24,729 nt of DNA from JADJEI01 sp035328465 (GTDB lineage: Bacteria > Bacteroidota > Ignavibacteria > Ignavibacteriales > Ignavibacteriaceae), in NCBI GenBank assembly GCA_035328465.1, contig DAOLIQ010000048.1, positions 1-24,729 of the forward strand, read 5' to 3'. Under the pieces are notes generated by a model. That model did no database searches, was not told where the DNA came from, and was given only the letters and a program-made list of their open reading frames with translations. Below are positions 15,064-23,391 of the stretch, one piece after another (positions within the stretch are counted from its first letter, which is position 1; every line of letters starts with the position of its first letter). Both the position numbers and the translations under genes were made by a program.

Positions 15064-15540
15064 ATGAGTTCAAGAAGAGAATTTTTATTTAACACAATTA
15101 GTACCATTACTATTGCCGGAGTTTCAGGATCATTAGCAAGCATTCTTCAAAGCTGCGCAGCTAACCCCACCGGTTTAAACTCATATTCAGGTATAACAAA
15201 AATAGCAGCCTCTCCGGTTGATAATAAAATCGAACTAACAATTGATTCGGCAAATCCACTGAGTATAATCGGAGGTATATTGTTATTAGTTTATAACAAC
15301 GGAGACAATGGGGTATTACTTCAAAGGATAAATACAACCGAAATTAAAGCTTTAACCGCTGTCTGTACACATCAAGGCTGTATAGTTGATTTGTTCAGTG
15401 CGGAAGAAAATAACTTTGGCTGTCCATGTCACGGTTCGAGATTTAATCTAAATGGAGGGGTGGTGCAAGGTCCGGCAGATTCTCCACTACAATCTTTTTC
15501 AACCACTTTTGAAAATAATTATCTGACAATCTTTTTATAA
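15064..15540 (+). CDS. Rieske [2Fe-2S] protein with Tat and lipoprotein features
   Basis: A 158-residue electron-transfer protein. The N-terminus SSRREFLFN carries a twin-arginine export signal, meaning it is exported folded; LQSC at 28-31 also fits a lipobox, so Cys31 may be lipidated. The cluster ligands are Cys101 and His103 (CTHQGC) and Cys120 and His123 (CPCHGS), with Cys106 and Cys122 placed for the disulfide typical of high-potential Rieske proteins. Residues 129-140 (LNGGVVQGPADS) match the proline-loop region. No cytochrome b gene is adjacent, so it is not in a standard bc1 operon; it could serve a separate or alternative complex, or another redox enzyme. It converges with the NYN gene, with only four bases between stop codons. 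Confidence 0.9.
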   Translation: MSSRREFLFNTISTITIAGVSGSLASILQSCAANPTGLNSYSGITKIAASPVDNKIELTIDSANPLSIIGGILLLVYNNGDNGVLLQRINTTEIKALTAVCTHQGCIVDLFSAEENNFGCPCHGSRFNLNGGVVQGPADSPLQSFSTTFENNYLTIFL

Positions 15541-15544
15541 AAGT

Positions 15545-15991
15545 TTATTCATTAAAAAGTTTCTTGTAAAAATCGAGATCGTTATCATCGATTTTCTTTT
15601 CATTAGAATTATTTTTTGTCTGATTCATCAGCGAAATAAATTCCAATGAAGATAAAACTTTACATCCACATACTTTCGCGAATTCTTTTAAGTTATTATC
15701 CGAGCTAACTAAAATTATTTTCGTTCTATTTTTAGCGAATTCAATTTCGTTTTTTATTATTTCATCAGCAGATTTGTTTTCCGAGTAAATAATTTTTGCT
15801 TTAAGAATTCTTATTGATTCTTTTGGATATCCATCAAAATGAAGCGAAACATTAACTTTTTTATCAGCAAAATAATTTCCGATCATAAAAGCCAGTTTCT
15901 CACGAGATGCTTGTTTATTGCTCTTCTGTATCTGTTTCAATTGTTGGTGCTGTCCGATAAGATTATTACCATCGAGAATGTAATGAAGCAT
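15545..15991 (-). CDS. NYN-domain putative ribonuclease (YacP-like)
   Basis: A 148-residue NYN/PIN-like protein. The four acidic metal-binding positions are visible: Asp7 in YILDGNNLIG, Asp53 in LHFDGYP, Asp76 in KSADEIIK and Asp98 in VSSDNNL. Bacterial members of the YacP type are Mg-dependent RNases that trim RNA ends; RNA is thus the likely substrate, though activity is inferred. A GGGAGG ribosome site is placed 9 bases before the ATG, and the gene begins six bases after lptD ends, so it is the last gene of the long minus-strand operon. Its link to outer-membrane assembly is not obvious. Confidence 0.85.
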   Translation of the reverse strand: MLHYILDGNNLIGQHQQLKQIQKSNKQASREKLAFMIGNYFADKKVNVSLHFDGYPKESIRILKAKIIYSENKSADEIIKNEIEFAKNRTKIILVSSDNNLKEFAKVCGCKVLSSLEFISLMNQTKNNSNEKKIDDNDLDFYKKLFNE

Positions 15992-15997
15992 AATATT

Positions 15998-18559
15998 TTA
16001 CCTCCCGCTGTAAAAAGCATCACGCTTTGTTACTTTCAAGTCCTGTAACTGCGGTGCTTTAATTCTTATCTCAAAGAAATATCCCCGATAAGTACCAATT
16101 GGATTCCAGGTAAAGTTCATCAGCCAGCAATGAAGATCACGCGATATTCTAATTTGAGGAGCCGAAAAATCTTTGCCAACAATATCATAACTTCCTGTAA
16201 CTGAAAATTTCCAGGTAGGGGTAAGATTAAAATTTAGACTGCCGGACAGTGTCGAAAATTTTGTTTTTTGATCCGGCTTGGGGCTGCTCTGTGTAAAATT
16301 ATAACTCAAAGTGATGTCCCACGGTATTGTGAAATCAGGATCCTGATTTGAATACAAGCCTTGATAAACGGATTCACCTTGAGTGAGTGGATTTGATTCA
16401 TTTTTCAATTGGCTAACATTAGTTTTGTCCACTTTATCATCTTTATCTGATTTTAATTTTTCACCTGAGATACTTGTTGAAAGTGAAAAAGAAAAGTTAG
16501 TCATTCTAAGTAATCCTTTTCCTGCGTCAACTAAAAATCGATTTACCTTTGAAACAGAGGCAGAGTAATCATAAGGTGTAAAAGTGGACGAGCCTGATAG
16601 ATTCAATACATCACCAATTTGAGTGCGGTAATTGATATTCAAGTCTGAAAGCCGCAACGAATCAGCGGCAAAATTATAGCTAATTGCGGCACCAAGATTT
16701 AATAATTGAATTTTATTTTCTTTTGAAGTTGTATCTGTCGGGTCGACAGTAGTTTTCATTTCAAATATATTTGAAAGTCCGAATGAAATGCTTTGCTGTT
16801 CTCCTGCTGAAGCACCGCCAAAAACTTCTTTCATATATTTATTGTATTTAATAACCTCCCCTTTGGAGTTTTTGTATGAACCATAGTATCCCCATTTCGG
16901 ATCAGAAAAGTCCGGCTGATAATTATAAGATATGCTCGGACTAACAGTATGACGGATTGCACTAATCCCGAATACATTTGGCTGAAACATTCCAAAAAAC
17001 TTTGTAGAGGTACTTATTCCAAAGTTAAATGTGCGGACAAAATTAATTTCGTGAATATCATTTGTTGCAATCGAATCAGCATCGCTCGAAGCAAGATCAA
17101 CAGCATGCTGTTCTATTTTTTTATTATACCATTTTTCCTGATACCTGAATGAAGGCGAAATGCTAAAGTAACCGATCTTCGGAGACATACCCATTGTTAT
17201 GTTGTGTTGAATTCCGCCCCGAACACTTAATGTACCATCAACCTTGTCGCGCTTATTCTGCAACTGTGATGAATAATTATATCCGAAAAGCTCGTACCAT
17301 TTCTGATCACCGGCTGAACCAGTTCGCTTGAATGGATAAGACTGTGATTTACTAAAAGTCATGTTCGGAAGAATTTCTGAAATATCTCCTGACTCAAGAT
17401 TTTGTGTACGTGAATAATTTATAGAAAGCGAATTGCCGGATTCATCCCATGTTTTAGTAAATGTAGCATTTGAGATAACATCATTTCTTAATAATTCATT
17501 TAGATCATTAATATTTCGCTGTAAGGTATTTCCCGATAAAAACTCTAATCGCGCATCGAGACGCATGGTGGGTGTTATTGTTTGGTTATGATTAATTTTG
17601 AGTCTCCAATTTTGCTGCAATGATTTATCAGGATCTGTATCGGCACCGACTTGCAGATTCTCATAATTAGCCTCAACGCTACCGGTATAATTATAGCGGA
17701 GAGCATACCTGTAACGACTATTCAACCTGTAACTGCCGCGTGTATAGTAATCAGCAGTAAGTGTCAGATCCATTATATCGCTTATTGCCCAGAAATATCC
17801 GAAACGTGAGAAATATCTTCCATAAGTTCCATCATCACCAAAGGCAGGGGCAATGATTCCGGACCGCCTTCCCGACTCAATCGGAAATACACCAAATGGA
17901 AGAGGAATTGGCAAAGGCACCCCCCCAAAATTCAACCAAATCATTTCCGCAACTATTTGTTCTTTGTGAATTACTTTCATTTCGCTTGCACTGAAATAGT
18001 AATGAGGACAAGAATCATCACAAGTTGTATATATTCCATCTTTGATGAAGTAAGTATCTTTATCAACTTTTTTTATCTTATCCCCGTCATAAAATGCACC
18101 TTCCTGTTCGGTGTGGGCTCCGGATATAACTCCTTGTTGAGTTTTAAAATTATATCGGATTTTTTGTCCATCATACACTTCACCCTTATCTGAAAGCACC
18201 GGTGTCCCTTCGAATTTTTCTGGAAGAGAATCTGAAGGAACTCCCTCCGCATCAATAATACTTGAAACAAAATCAAGATAAATATTTGCGCTTTTGATCT
18301 CGGTATTTTTATACTTCAACTCGCTGCCTCCATAGATACTCATTTTCTTTTGCTTGATGAAAAATATAAGCGAGTCGTTGGAACTAGCATATATTATAGT
18401 GTCTATATCGCTTTTTTTATTTGACAGAGAATCTGACACAGCGAGTGAGTCGCTGTAAATTAAATTAACTGAATCCGTTTTCGTCTGAACCAACGAATCA
18501 GTTATTTGAGCAAAGTTTAAAGTTGAAATTATCAATATGAGTGAAGCGATGATTTTCAT
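15998..18559 (-). CDS. lptD: LPS assembly outer-membrane protein LptD-like
   Basis: An 853-residue outer-membrane protein. It has a signal peptide (residues 1-17, cut NFA|QITD), an OstA-like beta-jellyroll (about 55-195; KKMSIYGGSELKY, SANIYLDF, YDGQKIRYN), then a large beta-barrel rich in alternating aromatic/polar strands. The transition GGVPLPIPLPFGVFPI (212-227) with SGRRSGIIAP is characteristic of LptD. LptD inserts lipopolysaccharide into the outer leaflet together with LptE. Only one pair of cysteines (C180, C184 in CDDSC) is visible in the N-terminal part, unlike the two disulfide pairs of the E. coli enzyme. It lies between the ROK kinase (46 bases upstream) and the NYN gene. No lptE-like gene is recognised nearby, although the LEA-like lipoprotein in the same operon is an outer-membrane candidate. 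Confidence 0.9.
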   Translation of the reverse strand: MKIIASLILIISTLNFAQITDSLVQTKTDSVNLIYSDSLAVSDSLSNKKSDIDTIIYASSNDSLIFFIKQKKMSIYGGSELKYKNTEIKSANIYLDFVSSIIDAEGVPSDSLPEKFEGTPVLSDKGEVYDGQKIRYNFKTQQGVISGAHTEQEGAFYDGDKIKKVDKDTYFIKDGIYTTCDDSCPHYYFSASEMKVIHKEQIVAEMIWLNFGGVPLPIPLPFGVFPIESGRRSGIIAPAFGDDGTYGRYFSRFGYFWAISDIMDLTLTADYYTRGSYRLNSRYRYALRYNYTGSVEANYENLQVGADTDPDKSLQQNWRLKINHNQTITPTMRLDARLEFLSGNTLQRNINDLNELLRNDVISNATFTKTWDESGNSLSINYSRTQNLESGDISEILPNMTFSKSQSYPFKRTGSAGDQKWYELFGYNYSSQLQNKRDKVDGTLSVRGGIQHNITMGMSPKIGYFSISPSFRYQEKWYNKKIEQHAVDLASSDADSIATNDIHEINFVRTFNFGISTSTKFFGMFQPNVFGISAIRHTVSPSISYNYQPDFSDPKWGYYGSYKNSKGEVIKYNKYMKEVFGGASAGEQQSISFGLSNIFEMKTTVDPTDTTSKENKIQLLNLGAAISYNFAADSLRLSDLNINYRTQIGDVLNLSGSSTFTPYDYSASVSKVNRFLVDAGKGLLRMTNFSFSLSTSISGEKLKSDKDDKVDKTNVSQLKNESNPLTQGESVYQGLYSNQDPDFTIPWDITLSYNFTQSSPKPDQKTKFSTLSGSLNFNLTPTWKFSVTGSYDIVGKDFSAPQIRISRDLHCWLMNFTWNPIGTYRGYFFEIRIKAPQLQDLKVTKRDAFYSGR

Positions 18560-18605
18560 TTAATTATATTTCACTGCACTGATTAAGATCATATTAAATC
18601 ATTGA

Positions 18606-19568
18606 TCAATATTTATTAAAAATAAGCGCAGAAGCACCTTTGATGCCAGCATCATTACGAAGTTTGGCAGGAATAATTTTAATTTTATTTCGAAGCGGAG
18701 TCATTACTCTAGAAGAAGCTGTATGGGCAATAGAATCTAAAAGCGGTTTTCCAAAACCTGCTACTCCCCCACCCACTATAAAGTTTGTAATATCGAACGC
18801 ATTACCAAGCGAAGCAAAAACAGCACCGAGATGCATTCCGAGATTCTGAATTACACTCTTTGAATATTTATCCCCAATCGAGGCTGCCTTCTGAATTACT
18901 AATGGAGATATTTTTTCAAAATTATTTTCAACTAATCCAACTATTAGAGAATCCGGATGAAACTGAAGCTCCTCAATTACCCTCGCTTTTAAATATTGGT
19001 TACCCGCATAAGTTTCGATGCAGCCGATAGAGCCGCAATTACACTTCCTGCCTTTATAATTTATTGTGATGTGTCCTATTTCTCCTGCAGCACCGTGCAT
19101 TCCGTGATAAACTTTTTTATTGATAATAATTCCACCGCCGACACCTGTTCCAAGTGTAACCATTATAAAATCATTTAATGTCTTACCTGCTCCAAAAACC
19201 AATTCCCCGACGGCAGCTACATTTGCATCGTTTTCTACAAACGTTTTGATATGCAGTTTTTCAAAAATAATATGGGAGACCGGAACGGTTTTCCAGCCAG
19301 GTAAGTTCGGGGGGTTTTTCACTACACCCTCCTCCGATAAAACAATCCCTGGACAACCAATTCCTATCCCAGCTATTTTCACCTTCGAAGTTAAAATCAG
19401 ATCTGAAACTCCTTTACAAATATTATCTAAAACTTTTTTTGGTCCACGTTCTGCTTGTGTCGGAATTGAATTCTTTACAATAATTTTTCCGCCGTCAGAA
19501 ACTATACCAATTTTGATATTTGTGCCGCCGAGATCAACACCGACAGCAAATTGATTTTTATGATTCAT
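18606..19568 (-). CDS. ROK-family sugar kinase (glucokinase-like)
   Basis: A 320-residue cytoplasmic kinase that phosphorylates a hexose, probably glucose or an N-acetyl sugar, using ATP. It has the phosphate loop DLGGTN (12-17), catalytic Asp114 in VENDANVAA, LGTGVGGG (139-146), EIGH (163-166) and the ROK zinc site CNCGSIGCIE (176-185). There is no N-terminal DNA-binding domain, so it is an enzyme rather than a ROK repressor. Substrate is not decidable from sequence. In the operon it follows the LEA-like lipoprotein by 19 bases and precedes lptD by 46 bases, which may tie it to envelope sugar supply, or the pairing may be incidental. Confidence 0.92.
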   Translation of the reverse strand: MNHKNQFAVGVDLGGTNIKIGIVSDGGKIIVKNSIPTQAERGPKKVLDNICKGVSDLILTSKVKIAGIGIGCPGIVLSEEGVVKNPPNLPGWKTVPVSHIIFEKLHIKTFVENDANVAAVGELVFGAGKTLNDFIMVTLGTGVGGGIIINKKVYHGMHGAAGEIGHITINYKGRKCNCGSIGCIETYAGNQYLKARVIEELQFHPDSLIVGLVENNFEKISPLVIQKAASIGDKYSKSVIQNLGMHLGAVFASLGNAFDITNFIVGGGVAGFGKPLLDSIAHTASSRVMTPLRNKIKIIPAKLRNDAGIKGASALIFNKY

Positions 19569-19587
19569 TATTTTGATACTTACTGAA

Positions 19588-20196
19588 TTATTTAGTGTAT
19601 TCTACATTTACGATTTTTAATTCACCGGGATAAGTAATATCCCCAAGCGGAGATGTAACAGTAGGCTTAGCATAAATAGTTAATCTAGATGCAGACCCTC
19701 CTTTACCTCCAAGATTTAAAGCAAGATTAATCAACGATTCATATCCCTCGTCCTTAAATAGTTTAACAAGGTCAACACTTATTTGAATTGGAATTGTTGT
19801 TGCATCGCCTGTCCCAGGAACTGTAACCGGCGAACTGATATTTCCTGTCAGAATTTCTTTACCATCAAGATTCAATCGCCATGGAAAAGATTTTAGTGTA
19901 GCATCAGTTTTTTTGTACCCCCCTGTTCCGTCATTCGGATTTTTCGCTTCAACATTTAGTGTGAATGAAACTGGCAATGATCCTTGAACAACAGCAGTGG
20001 ATAATTTTATTATATCAAAGGCAGAAAAATCATCAAGCTTTGATTTATCCGAAATAGAAACGCCGTTCAATAAAAATCCATTCACATTTCCGAGTTTGAA
20101 TTGGAGACGTGACAAGTTAACGATCGTTTCATAAACACTGCAGCTTAGGCTGCTGAAAATAATTACCACAAAAAGTGAATAGAGAATTTTTTTCAT
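19588..20196 (-). CDS. LEA/WHy-like lipoprotein
   Basis: A 202-residue protein with a lipobox, SLSC at 16-19, so Cys19 is the likely lipidated residue. The body looks like a late-embryogenesis-abundant type 2 / WHy immunoglobulin-like fold: VSISDKSKLDDFSAFDIIKL, VSFTLNVEAKNPND (the usual NPN-type turn), LDGKEILTGN and VPGTGDATTIPIQI. Such proteins sit in membranes or the periplasm and have no known catalytic role. Its ATG shares one base with the stop of the Gfo/Idh gene (TAATG), so translation is coupled. The position close to lptD makes it a candidate envelope accessory. Confidence 0.8.
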   Translation of the reverse strand: MKKILYSLFVVIIFSSLSCSVYETIVNLSRLQFKLGNVNGFLLNGVSISDKSKLDDFSAFDIIKLSTAVVQGSLPVSFTLNVEAKNPNDGTGGYKKTDATLKSFPWRLNLDGKEILTGNISSPVTVPGTGDATTIPIQISVDLVKLFKDEGYESLINLALNLGGKGGSASRLTIYAKPTVTSPLGDITYPGELKIVNVEYTK

Positions 20197-21188
20197 TATA
20201 CACCAACCTTTGATTCTTTTATTTTATTAATAATTTGTTGAGCAACCACTAATGCTTTCAATCCGTCTTCACCTGAAACAACAGGCCTAGAATTATTCCG
20301 GGCGGAATCAATAAACAGACTTAATTCATGTTTCAATGCGTTTACTGCTTTGACTTCCGGCTGCTCATAAATTATTCTTTTTTTCTTATCACCAACACCA
20401 AGTTCACCAAAAGTTATCGAAGCAGTATTCACACTTTCTTCCGGCGAAACAAGCCGGAATATTTCCGAAACTCCTAAATCAAAATCTATCGAAATGTAAG
20501 AATCTTTTTGAAAGATCCTCATCTTTCTCATCTTCTTTTGTGAAATGCGACTTGCTGTAACATTAGCAACCGCGCCGTTTTCAAATTCAATTCTTGCATT
20601 AGCAATATCAAGCGTATCAGATACAACTGCTACTCCGCTTGCCTCAACTTTTTTCACTTCACTTTTTATTAAGCTTAATATAATATCAATATCATGAATC
20701 ATTAAGTCGAGAACTACTGCTACATCTGTTCCGCGCGGATTAAACTGCGCCAGCCTATCGCTTTGAACAAACATAGGCTTTAATTCAAAATGATCCAGCG
20801 ACAGTAAGGCGGGGTTAAATCTTTCAACATGTCCAACTTGAAGAATAAGTTTTTTTTCTTGTGCGAGCTTAACAATCTCTTCAGCCTGTTCAATTGTGGC
20901 TGTTATAGGTTTTTCTATAAAAATATGCTTACCGGCTTTTAAACATTCCTTTGCGATTGAATAATGCGCACTTGTTGTGGCTGCAATTGAGACCACATCA
21001 CAAAATTTAAGAAGCTGCTCCATAGATGGGAATGATCTTACAGACAGTTCCGCTGCAACATCAGTTGCACGGGAGGAATCAGGGTCATAAATTCCGATTA
21101 GCTCGCAGGAATCAATTTCATTGTAGAGTTTAGTATGAAATTTACCGAGATGTCCGACGCCGATTACACCAACCTTTATTTTTTCCAT
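20196..21188 (-). CDS. Gfo/Idh/MocA-family NAD(P)-dependent oxidoreductase
   Basis: A 330-residue sugar dehydrogenase. The Rossmann motif GVIGVGHLGKFH (7-18) binds NAD(P), IEKP (91-94) carries the catalytic Lys93 and DLMIHDIDII (161-170) carries the His165/Asp166 pair. The segment QVGHVERFNPA (117-127) is typical of the sub-group that includes GnnA, a UDP-GlcNAc 3-dehydrogenase used to make amide-linked lipid A in some bacteria. That substrate is attractive because lptD is in the same operon, but the partner transaminase (GnnB) and lpxA/lpxD are not in the window, so it is inference. Gaps are 2 bases to the plug gene and a 1-base overlap to the lipoprotein. Confidence 0.85.
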   Translation of the reverse strand: MEKIKVGVIGVGHLGKFHTKLYNEIDSCELIGIYDPDSSRATDVAAELSVRSFPSMEQLLKFCDVVSIAATTSAHYSIAKECLKAGKHIFIEKPITATIEQAEEIVKLAQEKKLILQVGHVERFNPALLSLDHFELKPMFVQSDRLAQFNPRGTDVAVVLDLMIHDIDIILSLIKSEVKKVEASGVAVVSDTLDIANARIEFENGAVANVTASRISQKKMRKMRIFQKDSYISIDFDLGVSEIFRLVSPEESVNTASITFGELGVGDKKKRIIYEQPEVKAVNALKHELSLFIDSARNNSRPVVSGEDGLKALVVAQQIINKIKESKVGV

Positions 21189-21190
21189 AA

Positions 21191-22420
21191 TTATTTTGTA
21201 ATGATTTTTTTATATCCAATTATTTTATCGTAACCGCCGTAATTAGGATCGGTATAGTAAACAAAAATATGATATTCATTTGAAGTCTCCCAGCTATTGC
21301 CTTCGAGATACTGCCAATCGGCATTTTTAATTTCTCCATTTATTATATCTGCGGTGACATACTGATAGTCATAAGCCCCGCGTTTTAATAAAAGTGATTT
21401 TGTAAATCGTCCCCCCTCGTTTAACATTTTGTAATCGGGAGATAACTTCCAATTGTTAAACGCGCCAACAAGAAAAACTTCGCCGCCGAAATCTTCCGGA
21501 GTGCGAATGTCGAACTTCACATTTATATAAGTCGCATATTCGTCTGAATATTTTGTAAGCTGCGAACCGCCGTTAAAGTCCGGTTCCCCTTGTATAAAAA
21601 ATCGTGACAACTCAATTCCATCGAACTGCGCCTTAACATTACTTGAGATAAACTTATTGGTGTTTCTTAAATCAGTTTGCCGATACTCATTTCCGGGACG
21701 AATATCTCGTGCGGTAAAAGTAAATTTCCTGTTTCCGTCCCAATAATACTGGCGTAAATTTGTATTAAAATTTTTATCAATAATCGTGGGATAATCAATT
21801 TTTTTGTTCTCTATTATTTCTACAAAACTAACATAGTTTGGAAATAGTTCATCGGGCAAAGTGAAGGAGGTAGTAATATTAAATATTTTTTTTAAATCTG
21901 CGGGAAAATATACTTTGTCTTCAAGCTCTTCATTCTTAACCGATACATTTAACTGAACTGTGGAATTAGCTACAATAAATTTTCCATCAGCAAAAACTTT
22001 TGTTGTATCCTGAGCATCAGTAATATAATATCGCCATTTGCCGGCGAAAGGAAATGAAACAAATCCTTCTGCATCCGGAAAAGATTTTTGAAAATGATAA
22101 TCGGCTGCAGAAACTGTGTGGGGAAGCTTTGTGAAGCCAATACTATAAAAAACATTTTTGCCGGTATTTAATAGGAAAATATTATCAACCGTTTTCCAAT
22201 TTTTATCACAATATCTGAAAACAATATTCATGTCAGGCTGAAAGTTTGCCTGCACATCAAATTCAATAATGATTGCAGATGACTCATTTGAAATAATCGG
22301 GAATCCAATTTCACTAACAATCGAATAGGTTCGAAGATTTTTTACAAGCGGATCCTGTGCAAAAGAATTTGTTCCAAGCATAAACAGAATTAATAAGAAA
22401 AGATTAAATATGTTTTTCAT
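21191..22420 (-). CDS. Type IX secretion system plug protein (DUF5103)
   Basis: A 409-residue exported protein matching DUF5103, which in Bacteroidota is the Plug that closes the large SprA/Sov translocon of the type IX secretion system. It has a signal peptide (residues 1-21, cut SFA|QDPL), a beta-rich first domain (LRTYSIVSEIGFPI, FRYCDKNWKTVDN, GKWRYYI), a middle segment with the family's GNRKFTFTARDIRPGNE (near 229-245) and a C-terminal E-set-like domain (FLVGAFNNWKLSP 316-328, RGAYDYQYV, DKIIGYKK). A longer frame from 22585 is possible, but its extra 55 residues lie over the small gene upstream and precede a signal peptide, so the Met at 22420 (AAGG upstream) is chosen. It agrees with the T9SS-sorted cargo at 1224-3065. 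Confidence 0.88.
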   Translation of the reverse strand: MKNIFNLFLLILFMLGTNSFAQDPLVKNLRTYSIVSEIGFPIISNESSAIIIEFDVQANFQPDMNIVFRYCDKNWKTVDNIFLLNTGKNVFYSIGFTKLPHTVSAADYHFQKSFPDAEGFVSFPFAGKWRYYITDAQDTTKVFADGKFIVANSTVQLNVSVKNEELEDKVYFPADLKKIFNITTSFTLPDELFPNYVSFVEIIENKKIDYPTIIDKNFNTNLRQYYWDGNRKFTFTARDIRPGNEYRQTDLRNTNKFISSNVKAQFDGIELSRFFIQGEPDFNGGSQLTKYSDEYATYINVKFDIRTPEDFGGEVFLVGAFNNWKLSPDYKMLNEGGRFTKSLLLKRGAYDYQYVTADIINGEIKNADWQYLEGNSWETSNEYHIFVYYTDPNYGGYDKIIGYKKIITK

Positions 22421-22433
22421 TTTTTCAGCCTTA

Positions 22434-22673
22434 TCAGATACTAAAAATTTCCACGCACTTGATTGAAGAATGTGGAACGAAAATATTAACAATTTTCTTT
22501 TCGCGTTCCGTTTCGAGGAATAACCCATCCTCATAAACCTGTGTAAGTTTTCCTGTTGTAAACACAATTTCATAAAACGGCGCATTTGAATTTGTATCCA
22601 TTGTCATTCCATAATTTTCGTGAAGCGTGATATTCAAAATTTTGCCGATGAAGTCAGCCCAGTTCATTTTCAT
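22434..22673 (-). CDS. Small conserved-looking 79-residue protein, unknown function
   Basis: A 79-residue soluble-looking protein with no signal peptide. Sequence is rich in short beta strands: FIGKILNITLHENYG, PFYEIVFTTGKLTQVYEDGLFLE and KIVNIFVPHSSIKCVEIF, the layout of a small SH3- or LSm-like barrel, which is my inference. AAGGAG overlaps the last codons of the gene before it, 10 bases from the ATG, so the two genes are coupled. The plug gene begins 13 bases after its stop. The alternative start Met3 cannot be excluded. Real status is supported by its place in the operon and its ribosome site. Confidence 0.65.
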   Translation of the reverse strand: MKMNWADFIGKILNITLHENYGMTMDTNSNAPFYEIVFTTGKLTQVYEDGLFLETEREKKIVNIFVPHSSIKCVEIFSI

Positions 22674-22677
22674 AATT

Positions 22678-23391
22678 TTAATTCTCCTTTAGTGATTCTA
22701 TTTTTTTAATCAACTCGTCTTTGTTTTCGCAATAGTAATAATTATTAATTAATAGCAGAGCAGCAGAGTTTTCGCCTGCATTAGTATAGTTTACAAAAGC
22801 CGAAACAATCATCGGCAAAAGTGCTTGCGATGAATTACAATTTTTTCCATTAACATTTAGGTAATCATTAATATTTTCTAAAATTAATTCGTTTTCTTCC
22901 ATAAAAATATCATAAAGAATATCATTTACTAAAACCATTTTTGATCCATCAAATGCTAAACAACTTATCGGAAGATAAAACTGGTTATCAGTTTGATTAA
23001 AAATATTAAATCGAGCATCACCTGTAACCAATACTATACCGTCAATTTCCTCAAACTCACTTTCAAATGGCAGAATTATACCTGAATAAACAGAATCAAG
23101 CAGAAAAATATTTTTATCAAAGGTGTAAATAAATAAATGGTAATCAGGCTGATCAAAGGCAGATGCGGAATCAATAAGAATGATTTCATCAATTCCATCC
23201 CTGTTAAGATCTGTTAAAGTTAAAGCGGGATTAAGAAAAGCTTTTGCAAATACAATTTGATTAAGAGAATCGAGAACGGTCAATGATTTATTCTCTAATT
23301 TGACTGTAAAAGAACCGAAACTGTACTCATCAGTTTGAGCGGGAGTATTTATAAATGGAAACAAATAAATGATCAATAATATTTTTTTCAT
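22678..23391 (-). CDS. Exported FG-GAP/VCBS-like protein
   Basis: A 237-residue exported protein, first gene of the long minus-strand operon. The signal peptide is residues 1-18 (INTPA|QTDE). LTLTDLNRDGIDEIILID (57-74) is a single calcium-loop-like DxNxDGxxE repeat of the FG-GAP/VCBS type, around which a small beta-propeller-like region seems to be built. The C-terminal third (NCNSSQALLPMIVSAFVNY, NNYYYCENKDELIKKIESL) is helical and may hold a disulfide. I know of no characterised relative. Its start is preceded by no strong ribosome site, but an upstream frame ends in an ATGA overlap with it (see 23388-23519). Confidence 0.75.
   Translation of the reverse strand: MKKILLIIYLFPFINTPAQTDEYSFGSFTVKLENKSLTVLDSLNQIVFAKAFLNPALTLTDLNRDGIDEIILIDSASAFDQPDYHLFIYTFDKNIFLLDSVYSGIILPFESEFEEIDGIVLVTGDARFNIFNQTDNQFYLPISCLAFDGSKMVLVNDILYDIFMEENELILENINDYLNVNGKNCNSSQALLPMIVSAFVNYTNAGENSAALLLINNYYYCENKDELIKKIESLKEN

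Noticed and set aside
15541..15570. AAAAGTTT direct repeats between the Rieske and NYN genes
   Set aside because: Short, AT-only and mostly inside the NYN coding end; expected by chance in this composition.
22421..22585. N-terminal extension of the plug protein
   Set aside because: It would place 55 residues ahead of a clear signal peptide and overlap the coupled 79-residue gene in another frame.
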